Shown: positions 37,354 to 48,953, counted from the stretch's first letter. The stretch is DNA of 64,000 nt from Coleophoma eucalyptorum (GCA_026120035.1 JALRME010000001.1:943909-1007908), one strand, 5' to 3'. Notes: generated by a model from the letters alone, not told the origin. A program made the numbers and translations.

Positions 37354-39290
37354 TCCATCCAACCCACCATCCATACCGTCGTCCGTCTGTCAATCAAACA
37401 CCCACTCCTTCACTCACGTTCGAACCGAACCAAACCAAACCCAAAGCTCCAGCTCGGCAACTCAAAAAAAAAAAGCTCGCACCACAGCCCACAGCTACGG
37501 CCACCGCGACCAACCACCACGACCGCTCACCACCCCCTCCCCCCAATCAACTCCCTGTCGTCATTCCGTTTCGGCCGGGTGTCGAAGGTCAAAAGGTGGA
37601 GCATCAGTGCGCCCTGACTTTCCCACGTCTTCTCGTCCAGCCACCAGTAGAAATCTCTTCTCTCGCCCTTCTCAACCATTAGAAACCCTTCACCAATCAT
37701 CACCCACATTCATCTCTCTCCATCTATGATCTATCCTCAAAACTCTTGATACGATTAACGACCCGACCCAGTCACTGCACTTCCTGCACCGCACTGGCAA
37801 CGCTTTATCTCTCTCGCCAAATCACATCCCATCGTCGCTCGACTACTATCCCATACCTTACCCATTTGACTTGATTTACCACCTTACCCTAACTAAAACT
37901 ACCTCCCTCCTACCTTACCTCCAAGCTGCTCAACGCTCATACGCTCAAATCACATCGCTGCACTGCTCTGGGTCCTGGTATCGCATCTGGAGGAACCTTG
38001 CCAATCAAATCCACGACTCCCAAACCAACTCTCATCTCTCTTGGGACCCTATCATCACGATCAAGTCCCTCTTCACCACAGCAATTGGCCCTCACCGTCA
38101 TCAGGTGATTGCGAGTATCTGCGGGAAGGGTTATCCTTCACTGCCGTCGCTGTTGGTCCTGGCATTTTTTGTCGCGAATTAGAGGTCAGTACTTCCCAGT
38201 CCAGAGCTCTGCGCACCTTTCCTGCCCAGCGACCTCGAAGCTCGAAGCTCTCGTCGCGGGTGCGCGACGCGCCAAACTGCACGTCGCTATATCTGGAAGA
38301 GCCTTCACTGACGTATCTATGTGTCCCAGTCTCTTCTATCCCATTGTTATCTATCATTATCGATAATTCGAATTTCCTGGCCATCCTGTGCTGCGGCGCA
38401 AAATCCATTCGGCGCTACTCCACCCACACGTTACGTCGACGACCCGCGTGAGCTTCGTAGCCGCATCGCGTCAACATCATCAATCCAGCATCAGAACAAT
38501 ACCTGCACCGCAGAAATTCATTTCAAGCTGTCGCACTTGACGGACAAATCCGCTCCGCCACCATCGATAAGAATAGGAATTACCGGTGAAGCTGATTGAT
38601 TGACAAGGTAAGCCTAATTCTGCATGGCCGGCTGCATGCCAGCGCATCACCCGGCTCAGGCAAATCCTCAACGTCCGCACCAGCATTTCCCCTTCCCACT
38701 CGTCCCAAAGCTCGTCTGAGCTTCACGGTAGAGAGCATAGCTAATCTTGTGGTTGGATAGCATCCAGGAAGCTTTGGATAATAACTGGGGAAAGCCGTGA
38801 TCTCCAGTGGCTCGTGAGATTAGATCTCGCGAACCATACTTTAACGACCTGAATAGCCTCATCGACGCACCCTCTGCCCTGTACCTTCACGTGGGCGCCT
38901 GCAGTCAAGCCTGATCTTGCCAGCCCTGCCTCTTCAGCACCTGAACGCCTCCTCGACATCAGCCTGCATAAATCATTGCGGTGTGTGCACCTACCAGATC
39001 ATCGCCTGCCAACACATCCACGCATACTCATTCGACGCGACAGCTGATTAACTAGTTGGACTCTGGCCACCTTGGGATTTGCGACATCATCTACAGCGCG
39101 TTCTACAAGCGACATTGATTCGGATCTAAACTCGATTTTCTGATCGCAAGATAGTAAACTCACAATACGAGCTCGAAGAACTCAATACCGCTGAACTCCA
39201 AAGCGTCATCTAGGTCGCGAAAAGCAGACATCCAAACGCGTTCGATTCGCGCCCATATAAACATCTCTAATCCAAGTCAATACCATACAA

Positions 39291-40304
39291 ATGATGGAGT
39301 ACGCGCAATACCAACAACCTGCGCAACCGCAGCATAGCCATGCGCAAGGACACATTCAGAGCGGGTACCCGAATTCGGGTCAACACCCAGGCGCAGCTCC
39401 AATAACATCACCATCACAGCACAATGTCCACAACCAAGCGTCGCCTATCCTTCCTTCCCAACAACACCCAGGCCAGAATCAAAGCCATGCTATACAAGGG
39501 ATGCAGAGTTACCAGCCTGCGTATGGGGTGCCGCAAGCTGGTATGCACTATGGGATGCCTGGTATAACACCGCAAGCTGCCGCAATGGCGGCGACTGCTG
39601 CTGCATCGGGTCAAGGCTATACATACAGCTTGCCAGATTCTGGTCTCAATCAAACCTCGCCGAGGATGAACGTCGCGGTAAAGAGAGAGAAGAATGGACC
39701 TCGATCCCCCCAGCAAATGAGTAACCAAATAGGTCATCAATTGCCTCAGGTGCAACAAGGGCGAAGAATGAGCCAACAAGTTGGTACGAGTCCAGCCATT
39801 CCAAATTCACAACCCATCATGAACCATGCTGCAGCTCGACCTGCAGTTCCTCCAATGCCAAATAACCAACACCCTCAGTCACCTGAAATGGGCGTGTCTG
39901 GCGCAGTTGAGGAATCTCCCTTGTATGTCAACGCGAAGCAATTCCACAGAATATTGAAGCGTCGGGTCGCAAGACAAAGATTGGAGGAAGCTTTACGTCT
40001 AACTTCCAAGGGAAGAAAACCATATCTTCACGAGAGTAGGCATAACCACGCTATGAGAAGACCTAGAGGCCCTGGCGGACGCTTCTTGACAGCAGATGAG
40101 GTTGCCGAAATTGAGAGAACACGAGGAGACGGTGGAGATGAAGGCAAGGATATGGATGCCTCGGCGCAAGCTACCGACAATGGCGCAGGATCCAAACGGA
40201 AGTCAACAACAAGTACAGCAACACCGAATAAGAAGCCAAAGACCCAAAGTAGTGCTGAGGATGAAGATGATGAAGACGAGGACGACGCGGATGATGACAG
40301 CTGA
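39291..40304 (+). CDS. hapB: CCAAT-binding factor subunit HapB (NF-YA)
   Basis: One uninterrupted frame of 337 aa. The start at 39291 is followed at once by a second Met ([10 protein letters not shown]). The first 200 residues are Gln/Pro/His-rich. The NF-YA core starts at about residue 208: [18 protein letters not shown], the helix that binds the HapC-HapE dimer, then [20 protein letters not shown] and [19 protein letters not shown], the DNA-contacting part. After the core come an acidic Lys-rich stretch with a basic [16 protein letters not shown] element, a possible nuclear localisation signal, and an Asp/Glu tail. The HapB/C/E complex binds CCAAT promoters and, with HapX, links to iron regulation in fungi. 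The 3' UTR probably contains the C13 tract at 40733. Confidence 0.97.
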   Translation: MMEYAQYQQPAQPQHSHAQGHIQSGYPNSGQHPGAAPITSPSQHNVHNQASPILPSQQHPGQNQSHAIQGMQSYQPAYGVPQAGMHYGMPGITPQAAAMAATAAASGQGYTYSLPDSGLNQTSPRMNVAVKREKNGPRSPQQMSNQIGHQLPQVQQGRRMSQQVGTSPAIPNSQPIMNHAAARPAVPPMPNNQHPQSPEMGVSGAVEESPLYVNAKQFHRILKRRVARQRLEEALRLTSKGRKPYLHESRHNHAMRRPRGPGGRFLTADEVAEIERTRGDGGDEGKDMDASAQATDNGAGSKRKSTTSTATPNKKPKTQSSAEDEDDEDEDDADDDS

Positions 40305-41351
40305 AAATGTCATACAAGACTGGCGATGGTGGAATTGATATTCCATATGTCTTCTCGTTTGTTCAAGTCTATCATGAATTACGACAGCGTGTTTCTTCTA
40401 TATTTTTGTTTCGGGCTACATTCATCAGCAACCTGTCTGCCTCGTCTCGTAGGCAAAGGCTCTCTAGCATCATCAGAGCAAAATCTGAGATGGCTGTATA
40501 CGCTGTTAAGCCCTTCTGCTTATTTGATATTTTGTCAGTGGCATGCATAGCCTGGGAAATTGTCGGATTCCGGATATAGTGACGGTTGTTTTTCCATTTC
40601 AGGGCTTACACAACAAGGGATTGGGGATGGCTGGATGCATGTCAGGATGGATGGTGGCTATACAGGACACTCGTTTCTCCTCTTCTCTCTCGACGATGCC
40701 CGCTCGCTTAGAGGATTTGGAATGCTAGAATACCCCCCCCCCCCCAATGTTTTCGTCCTTGTTCACCTTTTCTTCTTTACGATTTCCTACTTCTTGCCAT
40801 GTGTTTTCGTTTCTACTTGTCGACCAGATTGCTACATGCAGGGCAACAGCTAGCTTACTTTTATTCTTTTTGAACTCGGTTGGATTTTGGACGACAGGGG
40901 ATGGATGGGCCTTCGGGGATTTTGATACCTTTTCTTTTTTGTTTCTTTTCCTCCCCTCTTTTTCATTTCTACTTATGGCCTCCATTCCAACATGCCGTTT
41001 GCAGGGGAGACGACAGTGAGGAGGAATGCCTGAAGGCCTGAGGACTGAACACAACTCTTCTCTCCCTTGGGGGCATGGGCATGTGAGATAGGGGTTAAAT
41101 TGGTTGTCTTCTTCTATTCTGGGGATGGAAATTAGGGACATGCACAGCGAAGGAGACAATTGCAAACCACACTTGTCAAATTAGAGAAAAAAATGTTTTC
41201 AGTCCAGAAATCAAATATATCCGTCGCCGGATCGATTCTACTTTTCTTCATCACTTGTCCATATTGCTTCTCATCATAAGGTTCATTTCAGTTCTATTGT
41301 GTAAGTGCTTTGGAAGAAAGGGCGAGGGGGAGAATGCAAACCAGCGAATGG
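40305..41351. other. Convergent intergenic region after hapB
   Basis: About 1.05 kb lies between the hapB stop (+) and the stop of the transcription-factor-like gene (-). It has a C13 run at 40733-40745 and T-rich stretches; no gene is seen. It should hold both 3' UTRs. Confidence 0.6.
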
Positions 41352-42990
41352 TCAAAACTCCATTGCCATAGGTACAGGAGTACTTGTTACGCTCTTTCTT
41401 TGGAGTGTCGTTGAAAACACTGAATCAAAGACTTCCTGCCCAGGCTTGTCGTGTACCAAATCAATCCACAGGAATGACTTCAACACATCTCGCATCTCAC
41501 TCCACGATCGCACCCCGCTTGATTCAATTTCACTCTGCAGCCAAGGCCTCAGCCAGACATTATCCTCTGATTCGGAAAACACTGAAATTGCACCGATGCA
41601 TAGAAGCCAGAGCAGGAGCCGAGACGAACAACCCCGCGGCAGTTGGAGGTCAACAAGGCAGCTCTTCAAGGCATTCGGCAAGTAGATGTAGGGTGGTTTG
41701 ACCTTTTGCAATTGTAAGAAGATATTGGACGAGAACGCCAAGAGGCCAAGGCGGATGGCTTCATCGACCGAGCCCAGTTCAAACTGCATGTAGAGAAGGC
41801 GGTACATGACGGTCGCCATGGTGTGTAGGAGGGTTTCCTGAGGGAACTTGTGCTGGGCCTCTGCTGCGAGGTTGATCAGCGAGCAAAATCTCTGCATCTC
41901 TTCCCACGTTGTCACTAAACCATCGTCGAAGTGTTCGAGATCTTCCGTATAGTGATGATATTGCAGATCCACTGTATGAGGAGTCCTCTTGGAAACGAAT
42001 GACAATATCTGGTCTGGATAGTGCATGAAAATATCCGAAGTGCTGTCAAGAAAAAATAACGGTTCGTCCCCAGTATCCAGAGCGATGCCTATGTCACATC
42101 TGTAGGACAGTTAGGATTATAGGTCTACATAACAGAACACTACTAATAAGTGACAAAACCACATGTAACTTACCTGAGAATCTCGATTAGGAGTTTTGGA
42201 ATATAGCTGAACGACTTTAATCCTCCTCTTAAGGTGACGATTCTGTGAAGACCTTCCAGATGGTGCTTGGCAGAGCCATGCTCGCCAATATGGTGTGAAA
42301 CCGTGGCGAGAGTCAAAATTACGAACACTGTCGAGTCTGAAATGTTGACTGGCTCATCTACAAGAAGTAGCCTCTCGCGCAGCAGACGCACTGTCTTCAT
42401 GAAGTATAATGTTGCTGCTTGGCCAGTAGTGGGACTTTTATGGCCCAACATGAAGTCGATGTAAGCGCGGGTTGAGAAAACGACAGCATTAAGATAGGCG
42501 GGGTCGAATGTTAAAGGATCAAACCATCTCCGGTCTTTCCTATCGAAGGCGAAGCATTTTTCCAATGGGAATAATATTTTCTTGGCCATGGATGTGACTG
42601 TTGTGCATAAGGTAAGTATTGCAGGCTTAATTGGGTAGCTGGGAGCGGCTTACACCTTAGAACATCTGCGAGGGTGGATGGCTGCAGCGCATCTGCAAAC
42701 TTGATGAACGACAGATCTGATCCAACCCTGTTGGGGATGGTGGATTGCGGAGTTCTGACCAATGCACCCATTGCTTCTTCCAGGCCGTCATTGGAGATGA
42801 TAAGTTCCCCAGATGCTTTGGGGAGGCTTTTGGGTCCCCTACGCTTGACGGCACGAGACTTTCCCAGACTCCTTCCCAGATTCTTTCCCAGCATAACATG
42901 GCTCCGGATGAGCTTGCGTGTTTTCAAATCCGCCTTCTCTACGCCGGTCGAGATAATAAAAGGATTACTTGATTCCTTTGCGGAAGGCAT
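41352..42990 (-). CDS. Fungal-specific transcription factor domain protein, no zinc cluster
   Basis: Three exons, 42990-42654, 42597-42174 and 42099-41352, encode 502 aa; introns are 56 and 74 nt with GTAAGC and GTAAGT donors. The N-terminus (PFIISTGVEKADLKTRKLIRSHVMLGKN) is the block usually found just after, or in place of, the Zn2Cys6 cluster in the DUF3468 type of fungal regulators. The remainder is all-helical, with TFDPAYLNAVVFSTRAYIDF and a central LATVSHHIGEHGSAKHHLEGL. No CX2CX6C cluster is visible in the protein or in an upstream exon on this strand. It may regulate through partners, or be a non-DNA-binding paralogue. It is divergent from the SDR gene 0.8 kb away, which could be a target; this is inferred from position only. 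Confidence 0.85.
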
Positions 42991-43823
42991 GTTATATTGC
43001 CAAGGTGGAAAAGAAGCGACGGCAAGATACTCAGCCCGTGACGGACTTTGCGGAGATTGTAGCTCGGCCTAGGGGCACGAGTGGTACCGACCGTGATCCA
43101 GGAAGTTCGGGTACAGGTTCAGGTTCAGGTACGGGTTCAGGTGCACGAACTGGTATGCTGTGATACCTCACCAGATTGATTGCCTGAAGAGGTTAAAGTA
43201 GCAGGTCGAGAAGTGGCAATGCGCGAGACTGGATATTATACAGCTTTATTTAGCTCGGCGCCCGTCAAGGCCATGCAGGATCGAACGGGACTCGTGGCCC
43301 GACCAAGACCAAAAGGGTGACTGCAAACAAGGCACTGCATTCTGAGATTGAGGTTGATCCAGCGAAGCGATGCCCATACCATGGCAGAGCTGGTCGTAAC
43401 TCGTAAGCATGGCGGCTTCGGTAGTGCGAAGACTAAGACTAAGGCAGACTGAGATTGTTTGCCATTTCGGGATTAGCTCCCATCTCCCCAGCGGGCGTAC
43501 AGCCTCACAGCGTAGACGACGGAGCTACGCTTGAAATGGCATACAATCTATCATCGTCTTCCACCAGACACGTGAGGAGGCAACGGATTTGGTTGTCGCG
43601 GTGCATATCAGAATGGGAGCAGAAAGCGGCTACAGGATCGGGACAAATGTATAAATGTAGTGAGGTCCGCCTCTTATTGATCGCTCTTCTTCATCCAGAG
43701 TTTAGTATCTCAATCGCAATCTATACCCCCTTCTAAGTCTCAATTTCAATCAATCCCTCCCACCGAAGCAGAAGCAGCTACTGCAGAACCAAATATCACA
43801 TCAGTCGTTTCAGTATCGCCCCC
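42991..43823. promoter_or_regulatory. Divergent intergenic region between TF-like gene and SDR
   Basis: This 833-bp space contains both promoters. A run of GGTTCA/GGTACA hexamers lies at 43105-43145. On the + strand a frame reading through these hexamers as Gly/Ser/Thr repeats (stop at 43161) stays open across a possible GTATGC...CAG intron to 43315. No ATG start can be assigned, so it is not called as a gene. Confidence 0.4.
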
Positions 43824-44916
43824 ATGGCTGCCTCAAAACACCTAGAGCCATCAACGGCCCCTTTCTATCCTAACGTCTTCTTTCATAACCAATTCTGTGC
43901 TAAGCCGCAATGGCCCGCCCCAGACACCAGTCTGTCTGGCAAGACGGCCATCGTCACTGGAGGCAACACAGGGCTTGGTTATGAGGCCGCAGTTCAGCTC
44001 CTAGGACTCAAACTGTCAAATCTGGTTCTTGCCGTTCGTTCTCTTGCAAAGGGAGAAGCAGCAGCTACTAAGCTCCGCCTGTTGCACCCCAAAGCCAACA
44101 TCGAGGTCTGGGAATTAGACATGGCATCGTATGATTCGATCCAAGCCTTTACCCGCCGCCTCGAAAGCGAAATTCCGCGCCTTGATATTGTCATTCTCAA
44201 TGCCGGTCTAATCGCGGGCACCTTCAACAGAGTCAAAAGTACCGGCCACCAGGAGACTCTTCAGGTCAATTATCTCTCAACCATGCTGCTTACGATCCTC
44301 CTTCTCCCAATACTCAAGACCAAGTGCCCACCGAGCGACCAGCCTGCACGCATCACTATTGCCAGTGCTGCCCTGACTCTGGCTGCCAAGTTCCCCAACC
44401 GGAACGCAAACCCACTCCTCCCGTCTTTCGACGATCCCCAGACGTTCAATGGTGGAGAGCACTACAATTCATCCAAGCTTCTAGCACAGATGTTCTTGTG
44501 GAACCTTGTTGACTACGTCTCGGCCGACGACGTTATCATCAATCTCGCCGATCCCGCCTGGTGCAAGGACACTGAACTTGTCCGTTGGGCCACTGGTGGG
44601 GTGAAGGTGATCATGAAGATATTTGCCGCGCTCACCGGCCGGACCCCAAAGGTTGGCGCATCGTGCTTTATTGACGCCGCCGTGAACAAAGGCAAGGAGT
44701 CACATGGCTGCTTCCTCATGAGTTGGCAGATTCATCCGTAAGTTTTGCTCGTTTGTCCATCCATTCCAACTCCCTCGCTAAAGTCTTTCTGGCAGATTTG
44801 CGGCCCTCCTGTACACACCCGAGGGCAAGGTGGTGACCGAACGGGTCTGGGAAGAAACACTGGCTGAGCTTGATTTTGCTGGTGTTCGCACTATCCTGGG
44901 TACCAAGAGAACGTAA
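43824..44916 (+). CDS. Short-chain dehydrogenase/reductase
   Basis: Two exons, 43824-44737 and 44796-44916, encode 344 aa; the 58-nt intron has a GTAAGT donor and splits a Pro codon. The Rossmann cofactor motif TGGNTGLG is at residues 45-52, LNAG at about 125-128, the catalytic Ser in IASAAL near 181, and YNSSK at 214-218 supplies Tyr and Lys. The extension before the Rossmann fold (about 35 residues) is typical of the retinol-dehydrogenase-like or WW-oxidoreductase-like fungal SDRs, which prefer NADP(H). A basic or polar residue for NADP preference cannot be judged with certainty. The substrate is unknown. It is transcribed away from the transcription-factor-like gene, a layout often seen in small secondary-metabolism loci, but no backbone synthase is present in the window. 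Confidence 0.92.
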
Positions 44917-46082
44917 TAGGACCCGAATCTGAAAGGACTAACTTTCCGAGTGATGTTCCGGGAGATTGTTATAGCTGACAAGGAGTATTGGTGTATGTAA
45001 CTTGGTTCTGGGCTTGTAGCTTCACAAGCTATTTGGCCGTTTGACCTTCCATAGCAAAAAGGTCTTGCAAGTTTTTTCAGGCGTATAATTTCGGTTTACC
45101 TACCTTAGAATTAGATGTATTCACAGTAGAAAGTCTCGCAACGCGTTAGCGAATCATTAACCACTGTCGTGCCTTCTTCGTTACGCGCATTGAGTATCTT
45201 CCATTATCCCCACATCGCTCCTGGATACAACAACCGCACGTCAGCCACTTATTACCCATGATCTGCATACCTCTCTCAGTAGTAGCGCGGTATAGCAGCG
45301 CGTACAAATCGTGATATTGTCCTGCTTGTCGCGAAACTTCAGATGTTTTGTCCGCGGCGAGCAGTTTCCTCTCGCGCTTTCATACATCCCTGATCTACGA
45401 ATCGTGTTAGAAACTAGGTCTTGACAGGACTATGGCAGGATTCGTGTATGCCAAAGCTCGTAGAGAAGCTAAGAGGCGCCCAGGTGGATACTGAGGAAAC
45501 AGAAAGGGTTGGTGCAGATAGACTTGGCAAGGTAGAGTAGGACAATAGGGGAAGTGTCGCGGGCTCAACTGACCTTCACCCTAACAAAGTTTTTACTTTT
45601 GTGTCTAGAGCAGAACATCTTAAAATAGAAATGAGCAACCATGATGTTTTCAGAATTGGGACTTCGTACCTTATGGGTGCCAGTTCAGGATCAACTTCCT
45701 GGATTTGCTTAATGACAACCTTTCCTCCGCCCCCTCAAATTGTCAAATCTGGACACAGGTTTATGAACTCAGAAGACAAAGATATGAGACATTGCTATAT
45801 AGGGTATTCAAGCCAAGTTTTTAGTACGTGTTACTATTGATTCCAAGCACAGTTTGGGACGAACAAGATGTAAAGAAGACCAAGAATAGAAATTCTGTCC
45901 AACCAAAAGCCTAGCAAGCGTGATGTAAATACCAGTTATCAAAGAAACCACCAAAGGAAATATGAACATCAGGTACAAGACAAAGCGAAAACATAAGAGA
46001 CAATGCAAATTTCAGTCTAGATCCGCCACAAAAACCACAGTGAGAAATCTCACTTTTGTGTTCCTCCTGACCACAGCCTTGT
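44917..46082. other. Convergent intergenic region
   Basis: This 1.17 kb lies between the stops of the SDR (+) and the methyltransferase-domain gene (-). ORFs such as 45601-45840 have no recognisable features. Confidence 0.55.
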
Positions 46083-48953
46083 TTATGCAAGAGGCTTCCT
46101 CGCCCAACCAGAAACACTTCTCCAACCTGCACCGCAGCCACGCCCTTCCTCAATGATATCCTGGACGCCTTCAGCAACAGCGTCTGGTCCCAGGGTTTGT
46201 ACCTTGCACCGCAGTAGCCATTTCTCCCATGACCAACCGCCAACTAGACCCGCAATGCTGGCAACAGATTGAGTGCTTCCCTGTACCATAGCTTCGAGCT
46301 CTAATTTTCTTTCCACGCCCATACTATCTCTTTCCACGACTCGCTCAACACCCGTTCCCATAGGTAAGAATAACCATACGCGCTTGATGTCCACGAAGCC
46401 TGCTCTCTTTAGCCTCGAGAGCCAGAGTTTAGTAGGCTCGGGATCATATCCAAGGACCTTGAGGTTGAAGCCAAATTCTACAGACTTGGCCAGACCCAAA
46501 GGTCCAGCATTCACGATGTCGGAATCCATGATGCTGAAATCGAGATAGCCTCCCGGCTTGAGTATGCGCATACACTCACTTAGGCAGATATCCCATTCAT
46601 CTTGACCGTTCTCAGCGCTACTGCGTAAGATGGAATGAATCTCGCGAGCAGAAATCAGATCAAATTGAGCGTTCTTGAATGGTAATCTGACTAGTCTGTT
46701 GACTGCTACATGACGATGGTTCGATGGCCCACGGATATTAGAATTAGAGAGCTGGCGAAGTGCTTTTGTCGTCACAGTGTACACCTTTGTGTTCGGATAT
46801 TCCATGGCGCAGTGCCAGGCCCAGTCACATGTTGCTTGACCTCCGAGGTCGAGAATTCGTGCTCGATCGCGAGGAGTACCGTCAATTCTGGGGCCAAGGG
46901 ATGAGAGGCGAGCAAGTCGCTTAGCAAGAGGAGCAGCGATGAGATGCCCACCATTGAGAAGCTTGATGGCCATGACGTTCCAGGTTGCTGCCGCCATTTG
47001 TGAATGTGCTTCGTGTTCTCTGTCACGCTTCAATTTTTCTGGGTCCTCTTGTGTAATCTCGTCACCACGCGCAACATTTGAAGACATTCGTCGCTTTGCA
47101 CTCATAGGCTGTACGCTGAGCTGATACTTACCAAGAAGCTGCGCACGATGAACTGCAGGAAAGGAAACTCGCTGCGCCTGCAAAGACTCAAACCTCGGCA
47201 TGCGGTGAATGAATGTATCTCGATCGCGAGTCTTTGCAAGGAAAAATTGAAAAGCCCGGTAATAGGTCGACTCTTGACGATGAAGTGGCACAGGAACAGT
47301 GATTACTCCTGATATCATGTTTCCATTTGGTATCGAGATCAGCGCTGAGGTAGTGACAATCTCTGAGAATCGAACGGTCTTGCGGGGGGGCGACTCATCA
47401 ACCGGAACAATCTCAACAACAGATGAACGCACGCTGTTAGCACGCTTCAGTAGCGCTGCTTCATCATCTCGGGCCTCTATTGGATTGATGAGTGCAGAAA
47501 GATATGAACTCTGGGCGGTTAACCACAACCCAGTACGATCCATATTAACCTTGGCCACAGCTTGGATCTTTTGGGCATAGCTAGGCTCCCTCTCAGTTGT
47601 TAAAATCTCGTCCGCAACAATTTCTTCCTCGACCACCGGCGGAAGGGGTGTCGCCTCGGTGATAGTCTCTCCTGAGCTGGACGAATCCTGATGTCGTGGC
47701 TTTGGGCGAACTCTTGACACGGAATCTGTTTGAATGAGATTTGGTCTGGCCGTAGGCAAGCCATCTGATGTTGTCTCGAAGTCTTCTGGAACCACAGCAA
47801 TCTGTTCTTTAGGCACGGATGACCACGGCGTTCTGTAGAAGTGCTCGGCAGTGGTAGATGATGGTGGATGTGCAGACTCCACCTCAGGAGTTAACGGTAC
47901 TAGGTGCCATGTATGTCTCGCTCGTGGAGATAGTGCGGAAAAGAATCCTCCGGGGGAGGGAATCTCAAGTCTTGTCAAACTGCTCATTGCTCTCTGCTGA
48001 TCTGGAGAGAGTATAACAGAGTTGTTGTGGCGTATTGCAGTGCGCAAAGGTGGCAGGCTTTGCTGCATCTCTTGAACATGCCCGTGTTGAGAGATTTCAA
48101 TGACCTGTTCTGGTCGTTCCTCCACGCCCTCTTCATGCGCTGACAATGCATGCAGCGTTGCTAATGCTCCAGGTTGAAGCTGTACACCCCCACCCCAATC
48201 TCCATCACCATCGCAGTCGCTACCAACGTCTGGAGTTGGAGGTGCAGAAAGAGCTGCCATTTGCTCAGAAGAAAGGCTTCCATCAAGAGACGGTGGAGCA
48301 GATGAAGATGGAATTTCTTGAGATTGTAAGTATGAGAAAATTGCCGGTGACATTGGGACCTTCGCAGGGGGCGTGGGAGGCACTGGAGATGAGAGCAGCT
48401 TGAACGCTTCAACGCCAGGCCACTTGTCTCCTATCCCTTGTACTCTCTGAGTACTTCCAGGAATCACGAGTGCTGGCAATGAGGCTCTGCTGTTCGCTGA
48501 GCTTGTAGACGCACGTCTTGACCGAGTCTGTGTGGCTTCAGCAAGGTTTGCAGTTCTGCTCTTCCTCCGCAACTGCTCGTCGTCCGACACATCATACAGA
48601 TCGTCGAATTCAGTCATATCAGTCGAAAAGCTATTTCTTGTCCATGGGGCAGAAGAAGGTGTAGGAGAATCGGTTGCTGCCTCCGATGATGTTGGGGATT
48701 GTGGAATTGGCGCAGACATGAAGTTGATGCCTCGAGGTGTAGGAAAGTGATCACTAAGTGGGGAGAGCCAGTCTGCCTTCTTCGGAGATCTATCTCTACC
48801 TCTTGGGGGATCCACAATAGACTCGCGCTTTGATTCTGCCATCGATTCTGCATCGTCTTCTATTATTGTATTAAGTGACCGCCGCTGCCGGGGAACCTGC
48901 CCAGGCAGTGGAGGTTTGTAAGTACTGGCCGGTAGAAAATCTAAGGTAGCCAT
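46083..48953 (-). CDS. Large protein with C-terminal SAM-dependent methyltransferase domain
   Basis: A single uninterrupted frame of 956 aa from an ATG. About the first 500 residues are Ser/Pro/Glu-rich and look disordered, with many SP and TP sites (LSPLSDHFPTPRG). A middle segment (about 530-690) has conserved-looking sequence such as RKTVRFSEIVTTSALISIP. The Rossmann-like methyltransferase domain begins near residue 698 with ILDLGGQATCDWAWHCA (SAM motif I), then RLPFKNAQFDLISARE and SECMRILKPGGYLDFSIMD, the class I post-motif. The C-terminus (WLLRCKVQTLG) closes the beta-sheet. The motif I loop (DLGGQATCDW) lacks the usual GxGxG pattern, so SAM binding needs testing. The target is unknown. 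It could be a regulatory methyltransferase; LaeA-type function is possible but not supported. Confidence 0.82.
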   Translation of the reverse strand: MATLDFLPASTYKPPLPGQVPRQRRSLNTIIEDDAESMAESKRESIVDPPRGRDRSPKKADWLSPLSDHFPTPRGINFMSAPIPQSPTSSEAATDSPTPSSAPWTRNSFSTDMTEFDDLYDVSDDEQLRRKSRTANLAEATQTRSRRASTSSANSRASLPALVIPGSTQRVQGIGDKWPGVEAFKLLSSPVPPTPPAKVPMSPAIFSYLQSQEIPSSSAPPSLDGSLSSEQMAALSAPPTPDVGSDCDGDGDWGGGVQLQPGALATLHALSAHEEGVEERPEQVIEISQHGHVQEMQQSLPPLRTAIRHNNSVILSPDQQRAMSSLTRLEIPSPGGFFSALSPRARHTWHLVPLTPEVESAHPPSSTTAEHFYRTPWSSVPKEQIAVVPEDFETTSDGLPTARPNLIQTDSVSRVRPKPRHQDSSSSGETITEATPLPPVVEEEIVADEILTTEREPSYAQKIQAVAKVNMDRTGLWLTAQSSYLSALINPIEARDDEAALLKRANSVRSSVVEIVPVDESPPRKTVRFSEIVTTSALISIPNGNMISGVITVPVPLHRQESTYYRAFQFFLAKTRDRDTFIHRMPRFESLQAQRVSFPAVHRAQLLGKYQLSVQPMSAKRRMSSNVARGDEITQEDPEKLKRDREHEAHSQMAAATWNVMAIKLLNGGHLIAAPLAKRLARLSSLGPRIDGTPRDRARILDLGGQATCDWAWHCAMEYPNTKVYTVTTKALRQLSNSNIRGPSNHRHVAVNRLVRLPFKNAQFDLISAREIHSILRSSAENGQDEWDICLSECMRILKPGGYLDFSIMDSDIVNAGPLGLAKSVEFGFNLKVLGYDPEPTKLWLSRLKRAGFVDIKRVWLFLPMGTGVERVVERDSMGVERKLELEAMVQGSTQSVASIAGLVGGWSWEKWLLRCKVQTLGPDAVAEGVQDIIEEGRGCGAGWRSVSGWARKPLA

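Larger units (their letters stand above)
27297..39290. other. Gene desert of 12 kb ending in the hapB upstream region
   Basis: No coding exon is supported between the REG1-like stop and the hapB start. The region contains a minisatellite (31.5-32.1 kb), GA/GT microsatellites, an AT-rich stretch (32.4-35.2 kb) with no recognisable element, and from about 36.9 kb a pyrimidine- and CA-rich segment with ATCC and GGCAA repeats. The ORFs there mostly begin at non-ATG codons and consist of translated repeats. The last 2 kb before hapB may be a long 5' leader or promoter, as is common for fungal regulatory genes; this is inference. Confidence 0.5.

Noticed and set aside
36866..37729. 287-codon + strand ORF upstream of hapB
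   Set aside because: Starts at TTG and is mainly translated microsatellite (Thr-Tyr, Lys-Ala and His-Pro-Ser-Ile repeats).
43321..43400. Search for a Zn2Cys6 cluster exon for the TF-like gene upstream on the minus strand
   Set aside because: No CX2C...CX2C pattern of the right spacing was found in any minus-strand frame between 42.99 and 43.45 kb.
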